Positions 1-9,094 of a stretch of 28,238 nucleotides of DNA are shown one piece after another. The position numbers and the translations under genes were made by a program. Below the pieces are notes generated by a model. The model did no database searches and was not told the origin of the DNA. It saw nothing but the letters and a program-made list of their open reading frames with translations. Numbering within the stretch: position 1 is the stretch's first letter; each line of letters starts with the position of its first letter. The stretch covers positions 1 to 28,238 of the forward strand of contig JBJDXR010000041.1 in NCBI GenBank assembly GCA_051866775.1, given 5' to 3'. This DNA is from RUG626 sp051866775 (GTDB lineage Bacteria > Bacillota > Clostridia > Oscillospirales > Oscillospiraceae).

Positions 1-2588
1 GCAAGCTCACGCTCCGCATCTGTAAAGGAGCAGAGCATTATAAGCTTCTCCTTAGCGCGGGTCATGGCCACATAGAGAACTCTCAATTCCTCCGAAAGCC
101 CCTCTGACAGCATTCCGGCCCTAACCGCCCTGCGGGCGATAGTGGGATACTCGATTCTCCGCGCAATATCCACCCGCTTCGGGCCGACTCCAAGCTCTGG
201 ATGTATCAGCAGCGGTTTTTTTGAATCCTCCGTATTGAACCGCCGCGTCGTATCCGCAAGTATGACTATAGGAAATTCAAGCCCTTTGGACTTGTGTATG
301 CTCATTATCGTTACTGCGTTTTCGGCGCCTGCGCCGGCGTCCGGCTGCGGTGTCTCACCCTGCTCCTGCAGGCGGCGCATATAAGTCACAAAGCCGAACA
401 GCCCCTTGTAGCCCGCGCTCTCAAAGCTTCTGGCATATTCAAAAAGCCTCATCAGGTTCGCCCTGCGCTTTTCTCCACCGGGCATGGCGCTGACTATGGC
501 AAATAATCCGGTTTTCCCGCAGACGTGCCAAAGCAGCTCATCGGAGGTCATATCCGGCGCGGCCCTTCTGAAATCCTCAAGCTCCTTTAAAAACAAAGCG
601 CTCTTTTCCTCTTTCCCTGCACTCTTTTTAAGCGCGGAATAGAAATCCCCCTCCTGATCCTCAAGGCGAATGCGGGCAAGCTCTTCGGAAGTAAAGCCGT
701 AGACCGGGCTTCTCAGGACTGATATGAGCGGTATGTCCTGCCGGGGATTGTCGATAATGTACATCAGCGACAGCGCTATTGATACCTCCATCTCGCCAAA
801 AAAGCCCGATGAGGTCTCCGCGGCAACAGGTATTCCCTGCTCTGACAGCGCCGCTATCCACTTTGGGAGCCGGCTTCTGGGTGAGCGCATCAATATGGCG
901 ATATCCCCGAAGTCCGCGGGCCGCAGCCCGCCGACCCCATCCGAGACCATGGCGCTGCCCACAAGCTCACGGATACGCCCTGCGGCAAAGCGCGCTTCAA
1001 CGTCAGTCTTGTCATCCTGGGACTCCTCCTCAATTTCGCTGCCGGCGTCTATCACATAGAGCTCGACTGGCGGCTCACTGCTTTCCGGATAGGAGGCCCC
1101 GGGATACAGGTACTCTCTGGGAGTGTAGTCCATATCTCCGAATTTCACAGACATAACGTTCTTGAATACAAAGTTGGCGGCATTCAGTATCTCCGCCCGT
1201 GAGCGGAAGTTTCGGGACAGGATTATCCTTCGCCCCTCGCCGTCTTCAGCGTCCTGAGCATCCTTAAAGGACAGATATTTTCGCAGGAAGATCGTCGGAT
1301 CCGCAAGCCTGAAGCGGTATATGGACTGCTTAACATCCCCTACCATGAATATATTCCTGCCCTCACGGGACACAGCCCCAAAAATAAGCTCCTGTATCTC
1401 GTTCACGTCCTGATACTCATCAACCATGATCTCGGCAAAGCGCAGGGATATCTCACGCGCCGTTCGGGTTGGCTCACCTGTTTCCCCGTCAACCAAAAGC
1501 TTTAGTGCAAGATGCTCCTGATCCGAAAAATCCAGTATGCCTCTCCTGCGCTTCTCTGCGGAATATTTATTCTCAAACAGCAGTACCGTTTTTAGAAGTG
1601 AGCTTACAGCCGGAGCTGTAAGGCGCATATCCCCAAGGCACTTTTCCGAGCTGTCGTAAAAAAGCTCCGCCGTTTTCTCCAAGGCCTTCCTGCACTGTGT
1701 ACGGACCTCTTTAAGATCGTCGAAGCCTGAAATGTTCTTCGGCCTCGGGAAGCTGACAGCCGACGCCTCACGCGCCTCATCCCACGTTCCGGCCTCCAGC
1801 GCCGTCTTAAAGCGCTCAATTCCGGACAGCGTGACCCGTAGGCTCTCCCCGTACGCTTTTTCAAAATCCGGGTTTGCCGCGGCCTCCGAGAGGACCGCCC
1901 CTATTCGTCCCTCCCAGAACTGGGCGGTATCCCGCGCCTTATCCATTAGCACCCTGCCCCAGACCGTCTTTCCGGCGTCCTCCGCTCCGTCAAGCCGCAG
2001 CATTTTGATCTGCTTATCCACCCATTTTTCCGGGTCGGGATGGCTTAAAAGCTTTGTGTGGGTGTCAAGTATGACCGAGCCCAGGGCTGAATCATCCCTG
2101 CCCGCGCCCATCGTATCGGCAAGAGCAAAAAATTCAGCTCCGCCTGAATCATAAAGCTCATCCAGCATATTTGAAAGCACATCCTGCTTTAAAAGCAGGC
2201 TTTCGTTTTCATCGGCTATCCTGAAATCCGGGGCAATACCCAGAATGTGCGCATTTTCCCGTATCACTCCGGAGCAGAAGCTATGGATCGTCTCGATCTG
2301 CGCCTTGCCGCAGAGGGCGGCCTCGCGCCTTAAGCGTTTATTCTCCGGCTCGTCCGCGAGGCGCTCATAAATTGCGTCCATTATCTTCCCGCGCAGCTCG
2401 GCCGCCGCGGCATTTGTGTATGTTATTATCAGAAAATCGTCGACGTCAAGCCCCGCATCGACCCTTTTTAGGAGCCGCTCCACAAGCACCTTTGTCTTTC
2501 CGCTGCCGGCGGCGGCGGAGACAAGAAGCTGTCCTCCGGAATTTACCGTGGCCTCGGCCTGCTCGGGCGTCAGCTTTATTTCACTCAT
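1..2588 (-). CDS. addA: AddA helicase-nuclease subunit, N-terminal 862 residues (partial)
   Basis: ATP-dependent helicase/nuclease subunit A of the AddAB (RexAB) complex, which resects double-strand breaks for RecA-dependent repair. The ATG at 2588 follows GGCGGAGAA and overlaps the addB stop as ATGA, so the two subunits are translationally coupled. The reading frame is open from there to the window edge. Visible UvrD-type helicase motifs are the Walker A loop AAAGSGKT at residues 25-32, TYTNAAAAELR (motif Ia), VDEYQDVNEIQE with D390-E391 (motif II), the following GDVKQSIYRFR, and SIHKSKGLEFP. The family is usually about 1200 residues, so the C-terminal RecB-like nuclease domain lies beyond position 1. 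Translation was read by hand. The identity is secure because of the motifs and the addB neighbour. Confidence 0.95.
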   Translation of the reverse strand, partial: MSEIKLTPEQAEATVNSGGQLLVSAAAGSGKTKVLVERLLKRVDAGLDVDDFLIITYTNAAAAELRGKIMDAIYERLADEPENKRLRREAALCGKAQIETIHSFCSGVIRENAHILGIAPDFRIADENESLLLKQDVLSNMLDELYDSGGAEFFALADTMGAGRDDSALGSVILDTHTKLLSHPDPEKWVDKQIKMLRLDGAEDAGKTVWGRVLMDKARDTAQFWEGRIGAVLSEAAANPDFEKAYGESLRVTLSGIERFKTALEAGTWDEAREASAVSFPRPKNISGFDDLKEVRTQCRKALEKTAELFYDSSEKCLGDMRLTAPAVSSLLKTVLLFENKYSAEKRRRGILDFSDQEHLALKLLVDGETGEPTRTAREISLRFAEIMVDEYQDVNEIQELIFGAVSREGRNIFMVGDVKQSIYRFRLADPTIFLRKYLSFKDAQDAEDGEGRRIILSRNFRSRAEILNAANFVFKNVMSVKFGDMDYTPREYLYPGASYPESSEPPVELYVIDAGSEIEEESQDDKTDVEARFAAGRIRELVGSAMVSDGVGGLRPADFGDIAILMRSPRSRLPKWIAALSEQGIPVAAETSSGFFGEMEVSIALSLMYIIDNPRQDIPLISVLRSPVYGFTSEELARIRLEDQEGDFYSALKKSAGKEEKSALFLKELEDFRRAAPDMTSDELLWHVCGKTGLFAIVSAMPGGEKRRANLMRLFEYARSFESAGYKGLFGFVTYMRRLQEQGETPQPDAGAGAENAVTIMSIHKSKGLEFPIVILADTTRRFNTEDSKKPLLIHPELGVGPKRVDIARRIEYPTIARRAVRAGMLSEGLSEELRVLYVAMTRAKEKLIMLCSFTDAEREL

Positions 2589-5500
2589 TTCTCCGCCTCC
2601 TCGACCTTGCTCCAGAATTCGGGCGTCTTAAGCCGTGACAAATATCGTGCCCTGTCCTCCCCTGAGCCGTCGCTGAAGTGGCACGCGTCAAAATAGCTGC
2701 AATACATGCAGGCATTGTCAAGCTGCCCGCGGAAGTAGGGATCGGCCGCTATGGAACCGGAGCGCACCTGCTCTCCCATCTCTGAGACAAGCCGGTCTAT
2801 GGTCCTGGCAAGCTTTCCAAACCTGTCAAGGCTCACTAAGCTGTCGCCCGCCGGGGTACCGTCCTTTGTAAAACGCACCGGCAGCAGCTTTGTGTCCCCG
2901 TCGCGGCTCTCCATGGCCTCGATGATCTCGGGGTCGTCTATAAGAAGTCCGCTGCGTCGCATATTCTTCTGTGCCTCACGGCGCAGCTCCTCATCTGAAA
3001 GGTCATGGGCGGCCTGTGTAAGCACGTCCCTTGCCGGAGTGTACAGCACACCGGCCGGTATGATCTCTTTTCCGTACCGTGCCTTCCCGGTGCGCTGGAG
3101 TGCAAAAAGATATATCAGCATCTGAAGTCCCATACCATACCAGATGTCCGATAAGCTCAGGGCCTTCCGGCCTGTTTTGTAGTCCACCACACGCAGATAG
3201 AGCTTATCTCCGTCAAGGTATCCGTCGACGCGGTCCACTATCCCATTGATGCTGACAGCTCCGTCGCCATCACCCACCTTTACCGGCTCAAGGTCGCCGC
3301 CCTTGGCAAAGCTCAGCTCAAAGTCCATAGGCACAAAGCGGGAATTTCTAAGTTCCTCCGCCATCTGAAGCACCACCTGCACGGCGCTCTGCGCAAGCCT
3401 TCCAAAAAGATAACGGAAGCGTCCGGACTTGTTTTCCAAGCCACCGAGCTTTTTTCCCGCGTATTCACGCACATATTCCGGCACTATTCTGCGGATATCT
3501 TCATCAGAGACCTTCGAAAAACCGCCGCGCCGCTCTATCTCACCCGCGGAACGTTCAAGTATAAAATGCATGAACGTGCCTGTCTCCGGCGCGTCAAGCC
3601 CGGCCTGGGAGCGCGGCTTCGCCTTAAGTCCATAGCCTAAAAAATACGCAAAGCGGCAGGAATAGAATTTATCAATACGGGACGCCGATAAGCTTAGCTC
3701 CCTGCCGTAGAGCCGCTCCGCGGTCAGGCGGGATATTCTCCCCCTGGGAAGCGACGCGGCCCTGCGCACAGCCTCCAGCCGTCCATTCCACTCAGGCTTT
3801 TCTTCAAAGTATGCCCTGGCTGAAGCCGCGGTGTCCGAATTTGACGACGCCGCAAGCTCAAAGCACATCTCCGGCGCCTGGGTTAAGCGCTCCTCTCCCG
3901 GAATTATTTCGCCGACGCCGAAAAGCTTCATAAGTCTTGTGATAATATACGAGCGCCGCGCGGAGGCGGGGTATGTCACGCAGAGCGTCTCAGACGGTAC
4001 CGTGAATGCCGAGTAGACTGCGCAAAGCTCACGGGACAGGCTGTCGTCCTCTGAATCCAGCAGCTCAAGCCCCAAGGTGCGAAGCTTCTCCCGCTCATCC
4101 TCAGAGAATATTCCGCCTCCCCCGCTCTGGGCAGGAAGAGCGTCGTCCGTCGCGCCCATTACAATAAGGTGCTTTATGCCTCTTGTGCGGACTCTCGCCA
4201 TATCGCCGCCTCTGACGCTGTCGACGGTCGCCGGTATGACCCCCACCTGATACTGTGAGAGCACCAGCTTAATAAGCCTTAAAAACTCCTCCAGCCCCAC
4301 GGGCGTCTCACCCAAGACATCAGCAAACTGCTGCAGCGCGCCGACTACTATATCCCACAGCTGTGAATACTCATCGGCCAGTTCGCCGTTTCCCAAAGTC
4401 CGAAGCTCTTTTGACCTGCGGCTTAATGTCTCATAGAGGTTCACATCCTCCATAAACTCATATACGGCCTGTACCTTAGAAAGGGCGCTCTCACCGGAGT
4501 TAAGCGCACGGTGTAGCTTTATAATGGGCGTAACGACGCGAAGGCGCAGGGCGTTAATAAGCTCAAGCTCCGCTCTCTCCTTATCCGTCAGCTCCTCCGA
4601 ATAACCGCTTGGCGGCATCCTCCAGCCCTCGCTCCTGTTCCACGAGGACTCGCCCCTTATGCTCCACTTTAACACATAGTTTTCAAGGACGTCCCGCTCC
4701 TCAGCTGAAATTCCCGCCAGATCAGTCTTGAGATATTTGAATACATTCACATAGTCCCAGTTGTCATTTATGATATCAAGAGCTGAAATTACAAGCGCCA
4801 TGATGGGCTTTTCCAAAATATCGCTTTTCTCCGTAAGTCCGATAGGCACGCCGAATCTTTTAAAAACACCCCTGGCGATGGAGTCATAGCTCTCCCACTT
4901 CGGCGATACCACGGCTATATCCCTGAACCGGCATCCGGAACGCACAAGCTCAAGAACCCTCGCCGCGGCGGTCTCGCACTCCTCGGAGATGCTCCTTGCC
5001 GCGTATACGGATATATTCTCTGCTTCCCCATCAAAGTCGGCGGAGCCATAGTCCATGAGATGCCTTTCGAGAAACTCCAGCTCCGGGGACTTTCCGCCGC
5101 GCCGTACAGGCATATGCTCAAGGCGCGCCTTCACTCCGTATTTCGAGGCTGCCGCTAGAAGCGCCTGTACGGTCTTTACCGGAAGCCTGAACACCTGCTC
5201 GTCATCGTTTAAGCTGCCGCAGGTCAGACAGACCGTTATATCCGCATCCTTTTTTAAAAGCTCCTCTATCACGCGAAATTCCTGTGCCGTGAAGTCCGTA
5301 AAACCGTCTATAAATATCTTCCCGCTGTCACCTATATCGCTTTTCCCGATATTTTGGGCAAGCCTCTCCAGCCTGTCCCTGGCGTCGCAGCCGCTCTTCT
5401 CTTTAATCAAGTCATAGGTCTCAAATATCAGGGCAAGATCCTCAAGCTTCTCCTTAAAGCTCCCCTCTGCCCGTCCTGATGCTGCCGCCAGCTCCCCGCT

Positions 5501-5899
5501 GCCGGCACAGGCGGATCGAAGCTCATCATAGGCGGATATAAGGTTTTTTAAAAAATCCGGCCTTCTGCTGCCCACGTTATAGACCTTGAGCCTCGGCGCC
5601 GTGCTTGCAGCGGCTAAGCTCATGGCAAGCACCCTTCCGCCGTTATCCAAGGTCTTATCCGCCATGCCCCCGGTCTGGGCAAAAACCCGGCTGCCGAGGC
5701 GCGTGAAGCTCAGCACCTCAGCATAGAGGCTCACGCTGTCCCCGCATAGGCCTGCCAGAGCGCGCTCCGCGTCGTGGGAGTATTGCTCCGGTACAATTAT
5801 TATGTTTCCTCCGCTTTTTTCCCGTGTCAGAGCGGCTGCCGCCTCAAAGATGCGGGAAGTCTTGCCGCTTCCGGCCCTTCCGGTTATTATTGTCAGCAT
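2585..5899 (-). CDS. addB: AddB helicase-nuclease subunit
   Basis: Subunit B of the AddAB double-strand-break resection complex. At 1104 residues it is near the usual length. It begins MLTIITGRAGSGKT, with a Walker A loop at residues 7-14. The nuclease motif VDYKTG is at about D906-K908. A likely 4Fe-4S cluster is formed by C748 (in FYSCRFAYFL) and the C-terminal trio C1064, C1067 and C1073, the arrangement known in AddB. I chose the ATG at 5899, not an in-frame start seven codons upstream, because AAGGAG sits five bases before it. The stop overlaps addA as ATGA. It is the first gene of the minus-strand addBA operon. The usual order in Firmicutes is addB-addA, as here. Confidence 0.96.
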   Translation of the reverse strand: MLTIITGRAGSGKTSRIFEAAAALTREKSGGNIIIVPEQYSHDAERALAGLCGDSVSLYAEVLSFTRLGSRVFAQTGGMADKTLDNGGRVLAMSLAAASTAPRLKVYNVGSRRPDFLKNLISAYDELRSACAGSGELAAASGRAEGSFKEKLEDLALIFETYDLIKEKSGCDARDRLERLAQNIGKSDIGDSGKIFIDGFTDFTAQEFRVIEELLKKDADITVCLTCGSLNDDEQVFRLPVKTVQALLAAASKYGVKARLEHMPVRRGGKSPELEFLERHLMDYGSADFDGEAENISVYAARSISEECETAAARVLELVRSGCRFRDIAVVSPKWESYDSIARGVFKRFGVPIGLTEKSDILEKPIMALVISALDIINDNWDYVNVFKYLKTDLAGISAEERDVLENYVLKWSIRGESSWNRSEGWRMPPSGYSEELTDKERAELELINALRLRVVTPIIKLHRALNSGESALSKVQAVYEFMEDVNLYETLSRRSKELRTLGNGELADEYSQLWDIVVGALQQFADVLGETPVGLEEFLRLIKLVLSQYQVGVIPATVDSVRGGDMARVRTRGIKHLIVMGATDDALPAQSGGGGIFSEDEREKLRTLGLELLDSEDDSLSRELCAVYSAFTVPSETLCVTYPASARRSYIITRLMKLFGVGEIIPGEERLTQAPEMCFELAASSNSDTAASARAYFEEKPEWNGRLEAVRRAASLPRGRISRLTAERLYGRELSLSASRIDKFYSCRFAYFLGYGLKAKPRSQAGLDAPETGTFMHFILERSAGEIERRGGFSKVSDEDIRRIVPEYVREYAGKKLGGLENKSGRFRYLFGRLAQSAVQVVLQMAEELRNSRFVPMDFELSFAKGGDLEPVKVGDGDGAVSINGIVDRVDGYLDGDKLYLRVVDYKTGRKALSLSDIWYGMGLQMLIYLFALQRTGKARYGKEIIPAGVLYTPARDVLTQAAHDLSDEELRREAQKNMRRSGLLIDDPEIIEAMESRDGDTKLLPVRFTKDGTPAGDSLVSLDRFGKLARTIDRLVSEMGEQVRSGSIAADPYFRGQLDNACMYCSYFDACHFSDGSGEDRARYLSRLKTPEFWSKVEEAEK

Positions 5900-6104
5900 T
5901 GCTTCTCCTTGTAAAAACATCTTTTCCCATAAGCTGGAAAAGATAAATCATGCCCTTCCTATCGCCTCTTTATATTATACTTGATTCCACCCATGGGCGG
6001 GAAACGGGCAATTGACATGTATCATATCTTCTTTGCAAGCATTATATCATAACTCTGTAACTAATTGTATCAATTCGGTGTTTTATTTTGTCGAATAACT
6101 GCGC

Positions 6105-6137
6105 TATAATAAGAATAACTTTAACAAGTTGGGGGAG
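6105..6137 (+). promoter_or_regulatory. -10 box and ribosome binding site of the deacetylase lipoprotein gene
   Basis: A perfect TATAAT lies at 6105-6110 and a GGGGGAG ribosome binding site at 6131-6137, seven bases before a TTG codon at 6145. No good -35 box is seen at 17 bases (TTTATT). The -10 box falls inside a longer in-frame reading frame that starts at 6088, which argues that translation begins at 6145. Confidence 0.6.
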
Positions 6138-6144
6138 AATTTTC

Positions 6145-7365
6145 TTGAAAAGCAAAAGGCTTTTATCTTTTATATCCATTCTAATCTGTCTGGCGCTGTT
6201 TGCCGCTCTATCCTCATGTAAAGCCGAAAGCGAACCGGAGGAACCGCCTGTTGAGGAACAGGAGCCAGAGCCGGAGCCTGAACCCGAACCTGAGCCGGAG
6301 AAGTATGTATACGAGTACTATGAGTTTGATCCGGACACTCTTGTGGAATACAACGGAGTGGTGGAGCACCTGTTCTTCCATCAGGTAGTGGCATACCCGG
6401 AGCTTGCCTTTGACGGCGACGCGAAGGAAAAGGGTATTGATGACTGGATGGTTACCGTCAGCGAGTTTAATAAGATACTGGACAGCCTCTATGAGAATGG
6501 CTATATACTCGTTAACTGGAACGATATATGGTCTGAATATACTGACGAAAACGGCCAGCAGCGCATGAAAAAGAACACCCTCATGATACCGGAGGGACGC
6601 AAGCCCTTTGTCATGTCCATAGACGACACCAACTACTACGAATACATGCTTGAAAACGGCTTCACATATAAGCTTATAATCGGCGACGACGGGGAGATCT
6701 GGTCATGGGGGCTTGACCCTGATGGGAACGAGGTGGTTTCACAGGATCTGGATATAATCACCATTCTTGATAAATTTATTAAAGAGCACCCGGACTTTAC
6801 CATGAACGGCACCAAGGCGTGCCTTGCCCTCACGGGATACGAGGGGATCTTCGGCTACCGCACCAACACCGACACCCAGGTCTGGACGGAGGCGGACGAA
6901 GCATATCGTCAGACGGAGATTGAGGCGGTGAAGCCCATCGTCGAGCAGCTTAAAAATACCGGCTGGTACTTCGGCTGCCACACATGGGGACATATTAACC
7001 TCTCAAACAAGAGCCTGGACGCGGTACAGCGTGATATGACCAGATGGCTTGACGAGGTCGGTTCACTTGTGGGCGATACGCAGCTTATGATCTACCCCCA
7101 TGGAGGACGGCCCGACGGGGATGACTGGCACAACACCGGGGAGGTCTTTAAATACCTCCAGAGCCTCGGCTTTAGGGTGTTCGCCTCAGTTGGTATCGAA
7201 TCCTTCAGTTATATAAAGACCGACATCTGCGCCGTGATATGTGACAGGCTCCACCCGGACGGCACCACTCTGCGCTGGTCCCGGAACCTGTATCTCCCCT
7301 TCTTTGACGCGGCTGAGGTGTATGATTACGAATGGCGGCCGGACTACGGCTACGATTTCGACTAA
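6145..7365 (+). CDS. secreted lipoprotein with polysaccharide deacetylase-like (NodB/CE4) domain
   Basis: A predicted surface lipoprotein of 406 residues. The TTG start at 6145 is supported by GGGGGAG seven bases upstream and by the signal it creates: basic KSKR, a hydrophobic stretch, and the lipobox LSSC with lipidated C25. An acidic Glu-Pro repeat (residues about 40-52) forms a spacer, as in many wall-facing lipoproteins. The core looks like carbohydrate esterase family 4: SIDD at 158-161 for the catalytic and metal Asp pair, HTWGH at 279-283 for the metal histidines, and IYPHGGRPDG later, resembling the third motif. Known members deacetylate peptidoglycan or other acetylated glycans. The target here is unknown. 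The motifs are off-consensus (SIDD for TFDD, HTWGH for HSxxH) and a long segment separates them, so activity is inferred. It may be co-transcribed with the DUF308 gene 58 bases downstream. Confidence 0.78.
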   Translation: MKSKRLLSFISILICLALFAALSSCKAESEPEEPPVEEQEPEPEPEPEPEPEKYVYEYYEFDPDTLVEYNGVVEHLFFHQVVAYPELAFDGDAKEKGIDDWMVTVSEFNKILDSLYENGYILVNWNDIWSEYTDENGQQRMKKNTLMIPEGRKPFVMSIDDTNYYEYMLENGFTYKLIIGDDGEIWSWGLDPDGNEVVSQDLDIITILDKFIKEHPDFTMNGTKACLALTGYEGIFGYRTNTDTQVWTEADEAYRQTEIEAVKPIVEQLKNTGWYFGCHTWGHINLSNKSLDAVQRDMTRWLDEVGSLVGDTQLMIYPHGGRPDGDDWHNTGEVFKYLQSLGFRVFASVGIESFSYIKTDICAVICDRLHPDGTTLRWSRNLYLPFFDAAEVYDYEWRPDYGYDFD

Positions 7366-7423
7366 AATTTTATAGTGCATATGATCCATCTTAACTAAAA
7401 TTTTTAAATACCGGAGGCCTCTT

Positions 7424-7975
7424 ATGAATAAGCTAAAAAGTAAAAAAGCGGCGGGTATCATTACCGCCGTCTGCGAAGCTGTAGTGGGCGTTCTGCTGCT
7501 TATTGATCCCGTTGGCTTTACCGCGGGCATTATAACCGCGTTTGGCATCCTTCTTATAGTTTTAGGAGCATTTCAGATCATAGGATACTTTCGTTCAAGC
7601 CCTGATGACGGCGTAAAAAGCCAGGGCATGTCAAAGGGTCTGCTTGAGATATTTGCCGGTCTTTTCTGCGCACTGAGAGCAAAATGGTTCATCCTTACCT
7701 TCCCGGTCCTTACCATACTCTACGGCGTGGCCACCTTGGCCGCCGGGGCAACCAAGGTCGAGATCATGGTCGACCAGATACGTCTCAAAAGGAAAAAGTG
7801 GATCTGGAGCGGCGTCGGGTCCTTAGTGACCATCCTGTGCGCAGTCATTATCCTGCTGGATCCCTTCACCTCCACCTCCGTGATGTGGATATTCGTAGCG
7901 GTCGCACTTATTGTTGAGGCGTTTGTAGACGTCTTGTCGCTTTGCCTTTCCGGGAAGTCTGCTGATGAGGACTGA
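7424..7975 (+). CDS. DUF308/HdeD-family membrane protein
   Basis: An integral membrane protein of 183 residues. The ATG at 7424 is preceded by CCGGAGGCC. The sequence shows paired hydrophobic helices separated by short charged loops, including AGIITAVCEAVVGVLLLIDP near the N-terminus, GIITAFGILLIVLGAFQIIG, a central pair around AKWFILTFPVL, and two helices after the RLKRKKW loop. The LLLIDPxGFT.GII...G pattern, repeated in weaker form in the C-terminal half (VIILLDPFTSTSVMWIFVA), is typical of the DUF308/HdeD group. HdeD in E. coli is linked to acid resistance, but most Firmicute members have no assigned role and none is claimed here. It lies 58 bases after the lipoprotein gene with no terminator between them, so an operon is likely. 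Confidence 0.8.
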   Translation: MNKLKSKKAAGIITAVCEAVVGVLLLIDPVGFTAGIITAFGILLIVLGAFQIIGYFRSSPDDGVKSQGMSKGLLEIFAGLFCALRAKWFILTFPVLTILYGVATLAAGATKVEIMVDQIRLKRKKWIWSGVGSLVTILCAVIILLDPFTSTSVMWIFVAVALIVEAFVDVLSLCLSGKSADED

Positions 7976-8005
7976 CCCCGGAGCGGAATACATTATTCAT
8001 AAAAC

Positions 8006-8051
8006 TAATAAGACCTTCGGCAGCTTTTATTGAGCACCGAAGGTCTTATTA
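8006..8051. terminator. two-way terminator between convergent genes
   Basis: A perfect 15-bp inverted repeat (arms 8006-8020 and 8037-8051, core AAGACCTTCGG) around a 16-base loop. It lies between the DUF308 gene (plus) and the secreted protein gene (minus). The flanks are AT-rich but lack a long T-run on either side, so terminator function in both directions is inferred. Confidence 0.75.
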
Positions 8052-8101
8052 TTTCACCGGTCAATAGTGTCTGCTTTCTCCAGCTCCCCTGCTTCTTATA
8101 A

Positions 8102-8608
8102 TCAACCGAAGTCAAACACGACCGTAACTGTCTGTGTTTTGCTGTAAACTAGATATCCGTCCATGGTCAATTCAACATTCACTTTACTGCTCATATGATC
8201 ATTGTTTACGCCCCAATAATAAGGAGCGGTCATGCTGTGTGAAGGGATAATATTCAAAAATGATGGTATAAATCCATAGTTCCAGGAAACTCCCCAATCG
8301 GTAATGCCGCTAACCCGGTATGAGCCGTCGCTGTCAGTTCCAATGGTGACCCAGAAATACACGCAGAAGGTCAAACCATTATAATTGGTTTTATACTTGG
8401 GAGAGACTATTTTATACGGTTCATCAGTGCGCAGCGTCTGACCCGTCTGAGATAACAGCTCGTCCAAGGATACGGTGAATATCCGTTCCTCCTCAGCGCC
8501 GGTTATACCGGGTTCAGCGGCATAGGCCGCAGTATCCGCGAACGAAAACGCCAGCACTGCTGTCAAAACTGTAAAAGCAATTATACGCTTAAAGTTGTTA
8601 TTCTTCAC
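8102..8608 (-). CDS. small secreted protein of unknown function
   Basis: A 168-residue protein with a classical Sec signal peptide: KNNNFKR, a hydrophobic core, then DTAAYAA with likely cleavage near residue 31. The start is GTG at 8608, with TTAGGAGT about eight bases upstream. The mature part of about 137 residues has no cysteine pair, lipobox or sortase signal. It is rich in aromatic residues and alternating hydrophobic/polar strands (YNGLTFCVYFWVTIG, GVSWNYGF, KVNVELTMDGYLVYS), suggesting a compact extracellular beta-rich domain. I do not recognise the family. It stands alone on the minus strand, with the two-way hairpin at 8006-8051 downstream and about 490 gene-free bases upstream. Confidence 0.7.
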   Translation of the reverse strand: MKNNNFKRIIAFTVLTAVLAFSFADTAAYAAEPGITGAEEERIFTVSLDELLSQTGQTLRTDEPYKIVSPKYKTNYNGLTFCVYFWVTIGTDSDGSYRVSGITDWGVSWNYGFIPSFLNIIPSHSMTAPYYWGVNNDHMSSKVNVELTMDGYLVYSKTQTVTVVFDFG

Positions 8609-9094
8609 TATTTTTACTCCTAATCCGCTGTCTCATCTGCAAGCCTGATCCGGCCACTCTTATAATCTTCGCTGCAGACATACGACACCTTTTTGTTATA
8701 AAAGTGCTGTTGCTGTTCTCAGCATATGTAATATGGCTTAATTTATTAAAAAACAGCCGGAAATTCATATTTACGGTGCTGTTTCAAAAGCTCGGGCTGA
8801 CCAATCTCCATAAAAGGGGCTGACCCGGCATACATAAAGCAGATCAACAGCAATGCAAAAGCGAAGGGCGGAGAAGACGACGTCCTCTCCGCCCTTTTCA
8901 TTTTTCATTCAAAATTCAGCATGACGGTGTTTTTCACGGCCTCCGCAATGAAATACCGCAGGAGGTTGTGGTCTTGGTCTGCGTATCCTCCCGGTCGCTC
9001 ATCAGCGCCCATGTGGGTATTTAACCTCCATGATCTTTTGCCGGGAAGGTTAAAACGGCCCGTATCCGCACCCTTTCCGAATGGCGCCGTCCGC
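8609..9094. other. gene-free stretch upstream of the secreted protein and downstream of the AraC-type gene
   Basis: I see no convincing gene here. Short reading frames (for example minus-strand 8905-9117, which overlaps the regulator's end out of frame) lack ribosome binding sites or recognisable domains. The stretch holds the leader of the minus-strand secreted protein gene and one hairpin at 8864-8896. Confidence 0.6.
8864..8896. terminator. hairpin, likely terminator
   Basis: A perfect 11-bp inverted repeat (AAGGGCGGAGA at 8864-8874 and its complement at 8886-8896) with an 11-base loop. On the plus strand it is followed by TTCATTTTTC. On the minus strand, where the AraC-type gene ends at 9095, the following run (CGCTTTTGC) is weaker. 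It most likely ends the regulator transcript, though the better T-run faces the other way. Confidence 0.55.

Noticed and set aside
6262..6303. Glu-Pro codon repeat as a possible tandem DNA repeat
   Set aside because: It is an in-frame low-complexity spacer behind the lipobox of the deacetylase lipoprotein, not an independent repeat.
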